Part shown: positions 6,903 to 14,450 of the stretch, piece by piece
How positions within the stretch are numbered: the stretch's first letter is position 1
How the letters are laid out: each line of letters starts with the position of its first letter
Source: an uncultured Eubacteriales bacterium
GTDB lineage: Bacteria > Bacillota > Clostridia > Lachnospirales > Lachnospiraceae
Direction of reading: 5' to 3'
NCBI GenBank assembly: GCA_949297565.1
Contig: CASFUI010000016.1
Coordinates: 1 to 17,697, forward strand
DNA length: 17,697 nucleotides
Program-made: the position numbers and the translations under genes
The notes under the pieces: model-generated
What the model saw: only the letters and a program-made list of their open reading frames with translations
Databases searched by the model: none
Told to the model about the DNA's origin: nothing

Positions 6903-8391
6903 TGCTTCTCAGTCTCCTTTCCAGTTTCTTTACAAGTGCTGAGAGAATGACTACCAGCACGAGATAAATTAATGCTACAACAAAGAGAGGCAGCATTGCG
7001 TCATATGTAGTGCTTCGTATAATGTCGCCTCCGCGGGTAAGGTCGGTAAGACCAATATAACCGCTTATAGAAGTCTCCTTTAAGAGAACGATAAACTCAT
7101 TCGCGAGAGCGGGAAGTACGTTTTTAAACGCCTGCGGAAGAATTACATATATAAATGTCTTTTTGTAAGTAAGACCGAGACTTCTCGCCGCTTCAAACTG
7201 ACCGTTGTCAATAGACATGATTCCCGAGCGGAATATTTCGGCAACGTAAGCTCCGGAATTTATTCCAAAGGCAAGGATTGCCACTGCAAGCTTATTGATA
7301 TCTACAGCCCCGAAAATAATGTAGTAAATAATCAGGAGCTGTACCATAGTTGGAGTTCCTCTGATTACAGTCAGATATATATTGCAGATGAAATTTGCAA
7401 TCGTAAGCCTGCCTGTCTTGTCATGTGTCGAGCGGATAACCGCCACAAAAAAACCGATTAAAATACCCATTAAGGCAGCGCAGACAGCAATTATTATGGT
7501 ATTTCTGAAACCTGTGAGAAGAAATTCATATCTGTTGTCTGTCAGGAAGTCATTCTTAAATTTTCCAATTATATTAGAATTAGCGCCGATTGCGTTGTTA
7601 TCGCGGACAACGATTACCTGCTGAGACGTGGTATAGGTGTCCGAGAAATCAATATTTTTAAGACGCTCAGGCGTCACAGTCATTCCGGCAGCGCCAAAAT
7701 CTGCTTTTCCCGACTGAACAGCCGTAATGATGGAATCAAATTCCATATCTTCTATTTTTAAATTCATACCGAGATAGTCTGCTATCGCGGTTGCCATATC
7801 AACGTCAATGCCGACAATTTTGCCGCCCTCGTAATACTCGTAGGGCTTGAAATAAGCGTTTGTCGCCATAACCAGTGTACCGTTTGAGTGCTCTGTACCT
7901 TCGGGCGTGACATAAGGTGTTTTGCCTGCGTCCTCGCCTATATAATTTTTCAGAATATTGTCAAGAGTTCCGTTTTCCTTAAGCGCCCTTATTGCTTCAT
8001 TGATAGAAGCTTTAAGTTCCGGTCGGCTCTTTGAAATACACAGTGCGTAGTCCTCGTTGACAAATTCTTCTTCGAGAATGGTAAGGTCAGAATTTGCCTC
8101 AGTAAAGGCTTTGGCAGGCTGTATGTCGATGACAACCGCGTCAACCTTTCCCTGCTTAAGCGCCTGTATTGCGTCATTGCCTTTGTTGTAGCGCTCGACA
8201 ACGGTGCCTGAGCCATCCTCCTCATATTCAGAGACAAGAGTATCGCCTGTTGTGCCAAGCTGGACTCCGATTTTTTTGCCTGATAGGTCATCTACGGAAA
8301 ATACAGTGTTTTCCGGGACAGATGATTTGCAGCCTGCCAGCGCGAACAGCGATAAAAGACAGCATAGAGCTGCAATTACATATTTACGCAT
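6886..8391 (-). CDS. Amino acid ABC transporter: fused, circularly permuted substrate-binding domain plus permease
   Basis: A 501-residue lipoprotein-permease fusion. Residues 1-20 are a lipoprotein signal with lipobox LAGC (Cys21). Residues 32-152 match lobe 2 and the C-terminal helix of a family-3 binding protein (IGVQLGTTGD at 41-50; VVID with Asp89, the usual alpha-amino contact). Residues 170-263 match lobe 1, normally N-terminal (PYEYYEGGKIVGIDVDMA; MTVTPER with Arg243, the usual carboxylate contact). The lobes are thus in reverse order. Residues 289-495 are the HisM/GlnP-type permease with the coupling-helix motif EAARSLGLT (400-408). The ribosome site AGGAGG is 6 nt before the ATG. 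First gene of a three-gene operon. Substrate is probably a polar amino acid, specificity unknown. Confidence 0.93.
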   Translation of the reverse strand: MRKYVIAALCCLLSLFALAGCKSSVPENTVFSVDDLSGKKIGVQLGTTGDTLVSEYEEDGSGTVVERYNKGNDAIQALKQGKVDAVVIDIQPAKAFTEANSDLTILEEEFVNEDYALCISKSRPELKASINEAIRALKENGTLDNILKNYIGEDAGKTPYVTPEGTEHSNGTLVMATNAYFKPYEYYEGGKIVGIDVDMATAIADYLGMNLKIEDMEFDSIITAVQSGKADFGAAGMTVTPERLKNIDFSDTYTTSQQVIVVRDNNAIGANSNIIGKFKNDFLTDNRYEFLLTGFRNTIIIAVCAALMGILIGFFVAVIRSTHDKTGRLTIANFICNIYLTVIRGTPTMVQLLIIYYIIFGAVDINKLAVAILAFGINSGAYVAEIFRSGIMSIDNGQFEAARSLGLTYKKTFIYVILPQAFKNVLPALANEFIVLLKETSISGYIGLTDLTRGGDIIRSTTYDAMLPLFVVALIYLVLVVILSALVKKLERRLRSNERRL

Positions 8392-8437
8392 TTTTTCCTC
8401 CTTTTGTATTGCTATATTCTTCTGCTCATATTACATT

Positions 8438-8466
8438 ATTATATATTGTAAATCAAGCGGCGTACA
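8438..8466 (-). promoter_or_regulatory. Possible promoter of the importer operon
   Basis: On the minus strand a consensus -10 TATAAT (8443-8438) lies 17 nt from TGTACG (8466-8461), a poor -35 with about three of six matches. It is 46 nt upstream of the importer start and overlaps the divergent promoter, so only the -10 is persuasive. Confidence 0.3.
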
Positions 8467-8473
8467 GTATAAT
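8446..8473 (+). promoter_or_regulatory. Sigma-70-type promoter for the FliB-like gene
   Basis: TTGTAA (8446-8451, four of six -35 matches) and a perfect TATAAT (8468-8473) are 16 nt apart. The expected transcript start near 8480 leaves a 40-nt leader before the ATG at 8520, and no other gene lies between. This would drive the + strand run from 8520. Confidence 0.5.
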
Positions 8474-8519
8474 TTGTATTAGAAAATTACTGCTGTATCC
8501 GGAAGAGAGGTTAAGACTG

Positions 8520-9674
8520 ATGAAAATAATAACACCACATTACTATAAGGATTTTAAGTGTATTGCAGGGGCGTGTACAGATACGTGCTGTGCCGGCTGG
8601 GATGTAGATGTGGACGAGGCTTCGTATAAATTTTACAAGAGCGTGGGAGGGGAGTTCGGAAAGAGACTTAAAAGCGTTATGGTGCCGGAAAAGGGCGGCG
8701 GCTGTACCTTTACGCTTCAGGACGGAAGATGTCCTTTTTTAAATGACAAAAATTTGTGCGATTTGTACACTGAGCTGGGAGAGGACAGGCTGTGCGAAAC
8801 ATGCGCGGAATTTCCGCGATTTATAAACGAGTACGGAAATGTGCGTGAGATTGGAATTGCCCCGTCCTGCAAGACAGCCGGAGAGCTGATATTTAATTAT
8901 CGCGGCAGACTTATATTTGACGAGGAGGACGACAAAAAACCTGTTTCTTCCTATAATAATATAGATGCGTTTCTCTATATGCAGCTTAAAGCTGCCAGAA
9001 GCTGCGCATATGATATAATTCAGAATGAACGCTTTACGCCTGATGAGGTATGCGTTCTTCTGCTGGAATTCGCGGTAAGGCTGCAGCGCCATATGGACAG
9101 GGAGAGAGATGATTTGATAGCCAATGCGGTACAGAAATTCAGGGATGAGGAGGAGCTTGAAAAAATACTGGAGAGGAGCAAAGCCTCAGAGCATGATATG
9201 GGCTTTAAGGCTGTCGGAGAGTTTTTTAAAGAGTTTCCGGGAATGGAGGTTATAAATTCTGACTGGATTAAGTACTGCCGTATTCAGAAAAAGTTTTTGG
9301 AGGGCTGTTCAGTCAGTGAGGAGTATATTGACAGGCTTGAGAGCTTTAAAGAATATTACAGAGGCCGAGAGTTTGAATACCGTCAGCTTTTGATGTATTA
9401 TGTTTACAGATATTTTCTTGATGCAGTTTACGATATCAATATAATTCTCAAAGTAAAAAATGCTGTAATAGGATATCTGGTGCTTCGTCATCTTGATGCT
9501 GCCGTGTGGCATGAAAACGGCGGAACGCTTTCAAAGACAGAGCAGGTTGATATAGCTCATCTTTATTCAAGGCAGTTTGAGCACTCATATACAAATTTTG
9601 AGAAGTACAGCGAATTTTTCATGAGCAAAAGATGTTACAGCTTAAGCAGTCTAAGGCGGTTTCTTAAACCGTAA
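8520..9674 (+). CDS. FliB-like lysine N-methylase homologue (Cys-rich)
   Basis: A 384-residue protein resembling FliB, the flagellin lysine N-methylase. The N-terminal 120 residues hold the cysteine signature: Cys14, Cys19, CC (23-24) followed by AGW, Cys62, CPFL (71), CDLY (80), CETC (92, 95) and SC (117), a likely Fe-S site. The rest is helical, with the family-typical end containing RQLLMYYVYRYFLDA. Start: the frame is open far upstream (to 8169, over the divergent gene), but the ATG at 8520 has GAGAGG 9 nt upstream and begins MKIITPHYYKDF, as in homologues. No flagellin or flagellar gene is visible here, so the methylation target is unknown and the activity is a family-based inference. 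First gene of a probable operon. Confidence 0.8.
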   Translation: MKIITPHYYKDFKCIAGACTDTCCAGWDVDVDEASYKFYKSVGGEFGKRLKSVMVPEKGGGCTFTLQDGRCPFLNDKNLCDLYTELGEDRLCETCAEFPRFINEYGNVREIGIAPSCKTAGELIFNYRGRLIFDEEDDKKPVSSYNNIDAFLYMQLKAARSCAYDIIQNERFTPDEVCVLLLEFAVRLQRHMDRERDDLIANAVQKFRDEEELEKILERSKASEHDMGFKAVGEFFKEFPGMEVINSDWIKYCRIQKKFLEGCSVSEEYIDRLESFKEYYRGREFEYRQLLMYYVYRYFLDAVYDINIILKVKNAVIGYLVLRHLDAAVWHENGGTLSKTEQVDIAHLYSRQFEHSYTNFEKYSEFFMSKRCYSLSSLRRFLKP

Positions 9675-9701
9675 TTTCTTAAAGCTGTAAAGGGAGGGGT
9701 T

Positions 9702-10928
9702 ATGAATAAATACAATAAACTTTCGGAGGAGCTTCAGGATAGGATAAGAGAGGACAGAGAAAAGCATGTTGTCAATCCGTATGCTTTTAAGGACGAGGAC
9801 ATAGTAAGACGCAATCCGAATTGGGACAGGGCAAATCTGTGGAGACCCGCGTTTGTGCGTGATACTCAGAAGATTATGAATGTTCCTTATTACAACAGGT
9901 ATGCCGATAAGACGCAGGTGTTTTCATTTTATAAAAATGACGACATAAGCAGGCGTTCATCGCATGTCCAGCTTGTCTCAAGGATAGCGAGAAGCATAGG
10001 CGGTGTGCTGAATTTAAACAATGACCTGATTGAAGCGATCGCGCTCGGACACGACATCGGTCATACGCCCTTCGGACATGAGGGCGAGCGCCAGCTTAAC
10101 ACGCTCTATCACGGCAGGACAGGCAAGTATTTTAACCACAATGTTCACAGCGTCAGAGTGTTGGATAAAATGATACATATGAATTTAAGTCTTCAGACAT
10201 TAGACGGCATTTTATGCCATAACGGAGAAATGGAGCAGCAGGAATATCGTCCTTGTAAAATGACTGAATTTGAGGAATTTGACAAAAAGTATGAGGCGTG
10301 CTGTCTTGACAGCAATAAAATAAAGCTGCTCACGCCATGTACGCTTGAGGGATGCGTAATGCGCATATGCGATATTATCGCGTATCTCGGAAAGGACAGG
10401 CAGGACGCTGTGAAGCTCGGACTTATAGAGGACGACAGCAGCTTTTCGGGCGGCGTGCTTGGAAACAGCAATGCGCAGATTATCAATAATCTCACGGTCA
10501 ATATTATCGAGAACAGCTACGGCAAGCCTTTTATTTCGATGGATAAGGAATATTTTGATATGCTCGTAATGGCTAAGGACGACAACGCGCGGAATATATA
10601 TAAAAATTCTGACGTAAATAATATGTATACACAAAGCGTCAAGCCAATGCTGGAACAGGTTTATGATAAGCTGCTTGAGGACGCACGCGCGCATTACAAA
10701 AATTCGGTGCTTTACAGGCATCATGTATCGTTTGTAAATAATTTAATTAGTTTTACTTATGATAAAGATGATTATGTTTATGAGGAGACGGAGCCGAATC
10801 AGATAGTGGTGGATTATATAGCAAGCATGACGGACGATTATTTTGTTGATTTGTACGCGTATCTGTTTCCGAAGAGCAGTCTCAGGGTAAAATATATAGG
10901 CTATTTTGACAATGAGCCGTCAGTTTAG
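9702..10928 (+). CDS. dgt: HD-domain dNTP triphosphohydrolase (dGTPase-like)
   Basis: A 408-residue metal-dependent phosphohydrolase related to dGTPase, which splits dGTP to deoxyguanosine and triphosphate. Visible: RRSSHVQLVSRIAR with metal ligand His88, GHDIGHTPFGHEGE (116-129) with the HD pair His117-Asp118 plus His121 and His126, FNHNVHS (144-150), LCHNGE with His173, and ICDIIAYLGKD with Asp224, the fourth metal ligand. The N-terminal NPNWDRANLWRPAFVRDTQKI resembles the region that positions substrate in these enzymes. The length is between the short and the long (about 500) dGTPases. GGGAGG lies before the ATG and 27 nt separate it from the FliB-like gene. The exact nucleotide preference is not readable from sequence. 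Confidence 0.85.
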   Translation: MNKYNKLSEELQDRIREDREKHVVNPYAFKDEDIVRRNPNWDRANLWRPAFVRDTQKIMNVPYYNRYADKTQVFSFYKNDDISRRSSHVQLVSRIARSIGGVLNLNNDLIEAIALGHDIGHTPFGHEGERQLNTLYHGRTGKYFNHNVHSVRVLDKMIHMNLSLQTLDGILCHNGEMEQQEYRPCKMTEFEEFDKKYEACCLDSNKIKLLTPCTLEGCVMRICDIIAYLGKDRQDAVKLGLIEDDSSFSGGVLGNSNAQIINNLTVNIIENSYGKPFISMDKEYFDMLVMAKDDNARNIYKNSDVNNMYTQSVKPMLEQVYDKLLEDARAHYKNSVLYRHHVSFVNNLISFTYDKDDYVYEETEPNQIVVDYIASMTDDYFVDLYAYLFPKSSLRVKYIGYFDNEPSV

Positions 10929-10942
10929 AAAAGGAGATACAG

Positions 10943-11629
10943 GTGAGTCTTATTGAGGTTAAGTCTGTCGCGAAAAAATACGGCAGACATGAGGTGCTTA
11001 AAGATGTGAGCTTTTATGCGAATACGGGTGAATGCGTAGGGATTGTAGGCGCAAACGGCTGCGGAAAGTCCACGCTTTTAAAAATACTCTCAGGCAGCAT
11101 AAAGCCTGACAGCGGGAGTCTTGTCTATGACGGGGCTGACCCTTTAAAAAATGTAAAGATATTTGAGAGGCTAATTGGCTATGTTCCGCAGGAAAATCCG
11201 CTTATGACTCAGCTTTCTGTTATGGATAATCTTAAATTCTGGTACTGTGACAGCTCAAGAAGTTTAAAAAATGATTTAATAAACGGTGCGCCTGCGATGC
11301 TTGGAATTTCCGCATATGCTGATAAGCGTGTCGACAGGCTTTCGGGAGGGCAGAAGAAGCGCTTAAGCATTGCCTGTGCGCTTGCCAAGCAGCCTCCGGT
11401 GCTTATAATGGATGAGCCCGGCGCATCGCTTGATATTGTTTGTAAGGAAGATATAAAAAATTATCTGCAGCGGTATATGCAGAGCGGCGGTACGGTTATT
11501 CTTACAAGTCATGAACAGACGGAGCTTGAACTGTGCAGCAGGATGTATCTTTTGAAGAACGGGACAATGCACGAGCTTGACGGGCATCCCGGCGCAGCAG
11601 AGCTTAAGTCTGTAATAATGGGGCTGTGA
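10943..11629 (+). CDS. ABC transporter ATP-binding protein (ABC-2 exporter type)
   Basis: A 228-residue ATPase with Walker A GANGCGKST (36-44), Q-loop Gln83 in YVPQENPL, signature LSGGQKKR (133-140), Walker B VLIMDE (153-158) and H-loop His190 in LTSHE. The short form and the CcmA-like layout fit an ABC-2 exporter. The start is GTG: AAGGAG (10931-10936) lies 6 nt before it, and it follows the dgt-like stop by 14 nt. The two ABC-2 membrane genes follow directly, so the three probably form one exporter. The Walker B region reads DEPGASLD where many have DEPTxxLD. Substrate unknown. Confidence 0.92.
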   Translation: MSLIEVKSVAKKYGRHEVLKDVSFYANTGECVGIVGANGCGKSTLLKILSGSIKPDSGSLVYDGADPLKNVKIFERLIGYVPQENPLMTQLSVMDNLKFWYCDSSRSLKNDLINGAPAMLGISAYADKRVDRLSGGQKKRLSIACALAKQPPVLIMDEPGASLDIVCKEDIKNYLQRYMQSGGTVILTSHEQTELELCSRMYLLKNGTMHELDGHPGAAELKSVIMGL

Positions 11630-11632
11630 GTT

Positions 11633-12982
11633 ATGAAAAAATATTTTTGTTTATTGAAGCTTCAGATAAAAAATGCTTTTTTGACACTTCCGAAAATTTT
11701 TGCCGGGACACTGATTTTTTCTGTTGTTTTGTGTGCTGTCGCGCTTGGCGCCCAGGCAGCGGATAAGAGCAGCGGCGCGCCAAAAATGCAGGTGGCTGTC
11801 GTTCTGCCTGACGATAAGTATCAGAATATGCGTGATGAGGACAAATATGTGCGCAATGCGTTTGAGTATCTGGGACAGATAGATAGTGTGAAAAATGTCT
11901 GTGATTTTGTATTTGAGGCAGATGAGGTTAAGGCTCTTGAAGATTTAAAGAATGAGATATACACTGCTGTGGTCGTAATTCCCGAGAGATTTATAAGCAG
12001 TATTATGAACGGGGAAAATATTCCGGCGCGTGTTATTTTTAAGGAGAGCGGCGTCAATGTTACCTCGTCTGTTTTTCAGGAAATGCTCAGGGCGGGTGCG
12101 TCTGATTTAAGTACTGCTCAGGCCGGAATATATGCTGTTGACGATGTGGTGAGAGCTTTGATTAATCAGAACGGAGCGCTTGAAAAATCAAATGCCCATA
12201 TGAATTCAATGTATATGTCGTTTTGCCTTGACAGAAATATATATTTTGAAAATATAAGCGCACAGGACCGTGGGCAGCCGACTGCTTTGCAGTTTTATAC
12301 GGCTGCCGGATTTGTGGCTGTTATGCTCCTTACAACGCTTGTGTGCGCGTCGCTGCTTGCGCCCGATGAGCAGGCGCTCGCGGATGCATTCTGGAGACGC
12401 GGAATTTCAGGAGGTCTGAGTCAGTGTATGAAAATTCTGGGTGTGACGATTGTGTTTTATTCGGTTTATGCCGTGATGTTTGTGCTTGCGTCACTGTCAG
12501 TTATGCGTTTTCCGGAAGCGGCGGATATAGTGTCGGCGGCTGACGGCTTCAGGACGACTGACTTATCCAAAGCTGCCGCTTCGTTTAAAAATATAGGCAT
12601 CGGGTTAGCAGCGCTCTTTGTTCTGCTGCTTGCCGTAATATCAATGGCAGGCATGGCATACAGACTGTTGGGGGGTTTTAGTATGGTCTCGGGAGTGCTT
12701 TTCTTATTTTTTATTTCGGTTGTAATGATGTTTGCTTCCGGGTTATTTATACCATCGGAAATGCTGCCGCCGGCGGTTGTTAAAATTGCTGCGTTTTTGC
12801 CGACGACATGGTTTTTCAGGCTTTGCGCACAGATACTTACAGGTACGGTGCAGGCGGCGTGTGTGCTGGCAAATGCGGCATATGCGGTGTTTTTTATGGC
12901 TGTTTCATCTGTGGTTTCCCGTGCCCTGCATTACAGGAACGGCGGAGGACATAGCACTTATGCTAAGGAGGATTTGCAGTGA
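11633..12982 (+). CDS. ABC-2 type transporter membrane subunit A
   Basis: A 449-residue subunit with the ABC2_membrane_3 layout: one N-terminal helix (about 22-40), an external domain of about 180 residues, then five helices (roughly 220-247, 263-290, 315-345, 347-374, 404-430) and a short cytoplasmic tail. It probably pairs with the next gene to form a heterodimer moved by the preceding ATPase. The start is 4 nt after the ATPase stop; its last 4 nt overlap the GTG of the next gene. The exported substrate (lipid, peptide or antimicrobial) is not evident. Confidence 0.88.
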   Translation: MKKYFCLLKLQIKNAFLTLPKIFAGTLIFSVVLCAVALGAQAADKSSGAPKMQVAVVLPDDKYQNMRDEDKYVRNAFEYLGQIDSVKNVCDFVFEADEVKALEDLKNEIYTAVVVIPERFISSIMNGENIPARVIFKESGVNVTSSVFQEMLRAGASDLSTAQAGIYAVDDVVRALINQNGALEKSNAHMNSMYMSFCLDRNIYFENISAQDRGQPTALQFYTAAGFVAVMLLTTLVCASLLAPDEQALADAFWRRGISGGLSQCMKILGVTIVFYSVYAVMFVLASLSVMRFPEAADIVSAADGFRTTDLSKAAASFKNIGIGLAALFVLLLAVISMAGMAYRLLGGFSMVSGVLFLFFISVVMMFASGLFIPSEMLPPAVVKIAAFLPTTWFFRLCAQILTGTVQAACVLANAAYAVFFMAVSSVVSRALHYRNGGGHSTYAKEDLQ

Positions 12983-14121
12983 GAAGATTTTTTCTGTGGC
13001 TCGGACTGCTCTTTAAAAGGCAGCTTAAATCGACTGCTATGATATGTTTTTTGGCAGGAATTGTGCTTTTCGGAATAATTTTTGTAAAATTTCCCGCATT
13101 CAGGGAGGCGGGCGAAAATACAGTGGGACTTGTTGTTCAGGGCGATGATGAAACCGCGGGAAAAACAGCGGACAGACTGCTGAGCGGTCAGTATTCGGCG
13201 TCATTCTACGAATATGAGAATGCCGGGGAGCTGTTAGCTGCCATCGAGTCGGGAGATGCGTCATACGGCTATGTTTTTGATGCAAACTTTACGCGCAGGC
13301 TTGACGCCGGAAACTATAAGGGCTGTATTAAACTGTATCAGGGCGGCTCAGGTGTGATGTCGTATATGACAAATGAGATTGTATTTGCTGAGATGTTTCG
13401 CGTGTATGGTCTTAATATGGCTGAAAATTATATAATGCAGGAGGAGATGTTTTCGCGTGTGCGCAGTGAGGCGGTTGAACAGGTGAGACTGCGCTATGAG
13501 CGCTACGGCGAGGGCAGCGATACGTTTCATATTGATTTTGAGACGCTGGAGGGCTCTATAAATACTGCTTCTGATAATGTGCAGGGCGATGCGTTAAATA
13601 CGCAGGAAAATTTGACGGACGGTGCTGAGGCTGACATCGGAGCGGATGACGGCAGTGCGTCAGAAAAGGTCCGCTCGTCAGGAATGGTTTTTCCGCTGAG
13701 AGGGGTGCTGTCAGTTTTGGTGTTTCTGGCAGGCCTATACGGGGGAGTATGGTGGCTTCAGGACAGGAATAACGGCGTGTTTCTTGTGCTTCCGCGAAGA
13801 ATGAGAAATGCGGGAAGATTTCTGTATGCGTTTGTGCCGACATTTCTTTTTGCGGCTGCTGCAGAGCTTACAATGTCAATTACTCAGACAGCTGTGTATC
13901 CGTTTGAAATTGTAAAAATGCTGCTGTACGTTTTGGCGGTTACGGTGTTTGCGGGTATTCTTACCGTGATAGTTCCAGATGAAAAGATAATGGTTTCGTC
14001 AATTCCGGTATTTGCCGCGGCAAGTCTGTTATTCTGCCCTGTGTTTGTCAATCTGACGCAGGCAGTGCCGTTTGTCGGATATTTTGCGAGGCTGCTGCTG
14101 CCGTATTATTATTTGGTGTAA
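12979..14121 (+). CDS. ABC-2 type transporter membrane subunit B, apparently short at the C-terminus
   Basis: A 380-residue second ABC-2 subunit. One N-terminal helix (about 15-35), an external domain that includes an acidic, low-complexity linker (about 195-227), then four helices (236-258, 275-297, 305-325, 330-352). The protein ends at LLPYYYLV, the point after which subunit A has a further helix and tail, so the last helix seems to be missing. Start: GTG in a GTGA overlap with the previous stop, with AAGGAGG (12965-12971) 7 nt upstream. No continuation in another frame was seen after the TAA. It could be a natural short variant or a gene truncated at its 3' end. Confidence 0.8.
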   Translation: MRRFFLWLGLLFKRQLKSTAMICFLAGIVLFGIIFVKFPAFREAGENTVGLVVQGDDETAGKTADRLLSGQYSASFYEYENAGELLAAIESGDASYGYVFDANFTRRLDAGNYKGCIKLYQGGSGVMSYMTNEIVFAEMFRVYGLNMAENYIMQEEMFSRVRSEAVEQVRLRYERYGEGSDTFHIDFETLEGSINTASDNVQGDALNTQENLTDGAEADIGADDGSASEKVRSSGMVFPLRGVLSVLVFLAGLYGGVWWLQDRNNGVFLVLPRRMRNAGRFLYAFVPTFLFAAAAELTMSITQTAVYPFEIVKMLLYVLAVTVFAGILTVIVPDEKIMVSSIPVFAAASLLFCPVFVNLTQAVPFVGYFARLLLPYYYLV

Positions 14122-14170
14122 AGAGGAATTAAACTGTTAAATTATAGAACAACCGTATAAAATATTTTGG

Positions 14171-14216
14171 AAAATCCCATGACAATGTATTGAATCATAT
14201 TGTCATGGGATTTTTT
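14171..14216 (+). terminator. Rho-independent terminator of the ABC exporter operon
   Basis: AAAATCCCATGACAAT (14171-14186) pairs perfectly with ATTGTCATGGGATTTT (14199-14214), with a 12-nt loop and a run of six T (14211-14216). It is 49 nt past the last exporter gene. The flanking A-run means it could also act on the minus strand. Confidence 0.85.
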
Positions 14217-14259
14217 ATTATTCTATAGGAAGGTTATCTGAACTTCCTATAGAATAATA
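14216..14259. repeat. Perfect 17-bp inverted repeat
   Basis: TATTATTCTATAGGAAG (14216-14232) is the exact reverse complement of CTTCCTATAGAATAATA (14243-14259), with a 10-nt spacer. The left arm starts at the last T of the terminator. It is not followed by a T-tract, so it is not an obvious terminator; it may be a protein-binding palindrome, an RNA stem or a scar of a mobile element. Confidence 0.75.
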
Positions 14260-14270
14260 ATACCACGCGC

Positions 14271-14290
14271 CTTGCAAAAAAGTTTGCAAG
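14271..14290. repeat. Short 8-bp hairpin
   Basis: CTTGCAAA (14271-14278) and TTTGCAAG (14283-14290) are perfect inverted repeats with a 4-nt loop. The right arm can alternatively pair within 14282-14295 (GTTTGC with GCGAAC, one G-T). No T-tract follows. Its role is unknown. Confidence 0.5.
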
Positions 14291-14365
14291 CGAACTTTAT
14301 GTTTTGAGTTTTTGTATGTTGGATTATTTATAATTGCGAAACTCTATTTTAAGAATAATAAGATA

Positions 14366-14393
14366 TTGACAAATAATATAAATAATATATAAT
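14366..14393 (+). promoter_or_regulatory. Consensus sigma-A promoter of the Rpn-family gene
   Basis: A perfect -35 TTGACA (14366-14371) and a perfect -10 TATAAT (14388-14393) are 16 nt apart in an AT-rich context. A start near 14400 would give a leader of about 50 nt before the TTG codon at 14451. Confidence 0.8.
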
Positions 14394-14435
14394 TAAAATT
14401 AACAATAAATGTGGGGCGCACAGAAGATAAGATTT

Positions 14436-14444
14436 AAGGAGGGG
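14436..14444 (+). promoter_or_regulatory. Ribosome binding site that selects a TTG start
   Basis: AAGGAGGGG lies 8 nt (counted from GGAGG) before the in-frame TTG at 14451. The ATG at 14409 has no such site and would place this sequence inside the coding region, so TTG is preferred. Confidence 0.7.
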
Positions 14445-14450
14445 AAAAAA

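Larger units (their letters stand above)
14122..14450. other. 329-nt intergenic region with hairpins and a promoter
   Basis: No coding sequence is supported here. It holds, in order, a strong terminator (14171-14216), a perfect 17-bp inverted repeat (14216-14259), an 8-bp hairpin (14271-14290, with an overlapping alternative fold at 14282-14295), an AT-rich stretch and a consensus promoter (14366-14393) for the Rpn-family gene. The AT content is clearly above that of the neighbouring genes. Confidence 0.8.

Noticed and set aside
8169..8519. Upstream extension of the FliB-like reading frame
   Set aside because: It is antisense to the signal peptide and lobe 2 region of the importer gene, lacks a ribosome site and does not resemble the family; the ATG at 8520 fits.
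14216..14259. Resemblance of the inverted repeat (TATAGGAA / TTCCTATA) to an FRT recombination site
   Set aside because: FRT belongs to the yeast 2-micron plasmid; arm length, spacer and the bases after TAGGAA differ. The match is short and probably chance.
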